Shown here one piece after another: positions 6,249-6,966 of a DNA stretch of 6,966 nucleotides; position 1 is the first letter of the stretch, and every line of letters starts with the position of its first letter. The position numbers and the translations under genes are program-made. The notes under the pieces are model-generated. The model saw only the letters and a program-made list of their open reading frames with translations, was not told the DNA's origin and searched no databases. The stretch comes from Mariprofundaceae bacterium (GTDB lineage Bacteria > Pseudomonadota > Zetaproteobacteria > Mariprofundales > Mariprofundaceae), in assembly GCA_030950825.1 (NCBI GenBank), contig JAUZQT010000047.1:1-6966 (forward strand), given 5' to 3'.

Positions 6249-6966
6249 TGTCGGATTCGGATAAAGCAGGGAGTACACCATTGGTCATGCGTGAAGCCTT
6301 GGCTTTTTTGGTGTTCGCTGGTGTTGCGATGTTGGCAGTTTCGCTGTACAGCTTTCATGTTGAGGATCCCTCCTTAAATCAAGCAACAACGGTGGCTGCT
6401 GAAAACATGCTTGGCACGGTTGGTGCTTGGATTGCAGATATGATGTACCAATTATTCGGTTTGGTAAGTTGGCTGCTTGTCTTGCTTGGGCTGGTGCTGG
6501 TGATTCGTATTGTTGGCGCTTCTCAGGCTTATTTTGCTGGTTGGACATCCATTTTCTGGTTGCCCTGTTTGATGGCAATATCGGGTTTATTGCAGAGTCA
6601 TATCACGGTGGCAAGCATGCAGGAATTACCTTGGGGGATGTTACCAGCGGGCGCAGGTGGTGCTTTGGGAATTCTGCTTGTGGGGGCTTTGTCTGAACGA
6701 TTGTATACACTGGGCAGTGATTTGGTGTTGATCGCATTGATGTTGAGTAGTTTTGTCATTGCTTCACATATTTCTCTGCTAGCAGCTATACAGCGTATTA
6801 TTTTGGCCTTCTTTTGGTTTTTTCGACATCTAAATCCTTGTTTTTCAAAAGCAAGAAGTGCTTTACAAGGTCAATGGAATAAGCTGTGTGCTTTTTTCAA
6901 AGCAAGGACAAAACGGAAACCTGTAAGTAATAAAAATAACAATAAAAACAAAACCACTGAAGCAAT
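6248..6966 (+). CDS. ftsK: DNA translocase FtsK, N-terminal membrane domain (partial, cut by window end)
   Basis: FtsK is a septum-anchored DNA pump that clears chromosome ends and activates XerCD recombination at dif during division. Only the first 239 codons are in the window. They match the FtsK four-helix membrane domain. Hydrophobic segments lie at about residues 16-36, 66-88, 99-118 and 134-175, with a further one near 176-192. The family-like DPSLNQAT (40-47) follows the first helix, then GAWIADMMYQLFG (59-71) and AGAGGALGILLVGALSERL (134-152). From about 195 the chain becomes basic, and it ends in a Lys/Asn-rich stretch (218-236), the start of the long linker before the motor domain. 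The RecA-like motor and gamma domains lie beyond the window. The ATG overlaps the RNase J stop by one base. No clear ribosome binding site is seen, so reinitiation by ribosomes leaving the RNase J gene is likely. Confidence 0.88.
   Translation, partial: MSDSDKAGSTPLVMREALAFLVFAGVAMLAVSLYSFHVEDPSLNQATTVAAENMLGTVGAWIADMMYQLFGLVSWLLVLLGLVLVIRIVGASQAYFAGWTSIFWLPCLMAISGLLQSHITVASMQELPWGMLPAGAGGALGILLVGALSERLYTLGSDLVLIALMLSSFVIASHISLLAAIQRIILAFFWFFRHLNPCFSKARSALQGQWNKLCAFFKARTKRKPVSNKNNNKNKTTEA

Noticed and set aside
6427..6696. Plus-strand 89-codon reading inside ftsK
   Set aside because: It is an alternative frame of the FtsK membrane domain, with no independent support.
1..6966. CRISPR arrays, insertion sequences, tRNA or rRNA genes
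   Set aside because: No regularly spaced repeats, transposase reading, terminal inverted repeats, or tRNA/rRNA-like sequence was seen on either strand.

Overview
The window looks like bacterial chromosomal DNA, most likely from a proteobacterium. The evidence is an RhlE-type DEAD-box helicase with a basic tail, an MltF-type transglycosylase domain, SixA, type I methionine aminopeptidase, and a pyrE-rnj-ftsK cluster. Base composition is moderate (mid-40s % G+C by eye). The mix of genes would fit Zetaproteobacteria or a nearby deep-branching proteobacterial group, but that placement is an inference with low confidence.

Layout. Positions 1-45 hold a strong hairpin. It is followed by a lytic transglycosylase catalytic domain (to 598) that lacks the N-terminal part normal for its family. 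A 205-bp gap with an inverted repeat leads into rhlE (804-2108, +). Convergent with rhlE, and only 21 bp from its stop, is an 86-codon minus-strand fragment (2130-2390) that reads like the end of a protein kinase C-lobe. It runs into the 3' end of map (2374-3126, -), so it is probably what remains of a deleted kinase gene. A short divergent gap (3127-3213) separates map from sixA (3214-3684, +).

The 297-bp gap before pyrE is structured. It holds a candidate extended -10 promoter, a 38-codon leader-like ORF, a terminator-like hairpin that begins within that ORF's stop codon, and a 14-bp palindrome. Together they resemble a translation-coupled attenuator. pyrE (3982-4581), the RNase J gene (4581-6248) and ftsK (6248 to past the window end) then follow, each overlapping the next by one base. 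This implies one transcript with translational coupling.

Functions. The intact genes are housekeeping: RNA remodelling and decay (RhlE, RNase J), protein maturation (Map), pyrimidine synthesis (PyrE), chromosome segregation (FtsK) and histidine-phosphate removal (SixA). The unusual material is the two truncated genes flanking rhlE and the possible regulatory leader of pyrE. I see no mobile element, CRISPR array, tRNA or rRNA, and no clear sign of a new defence or biosynthetic system.
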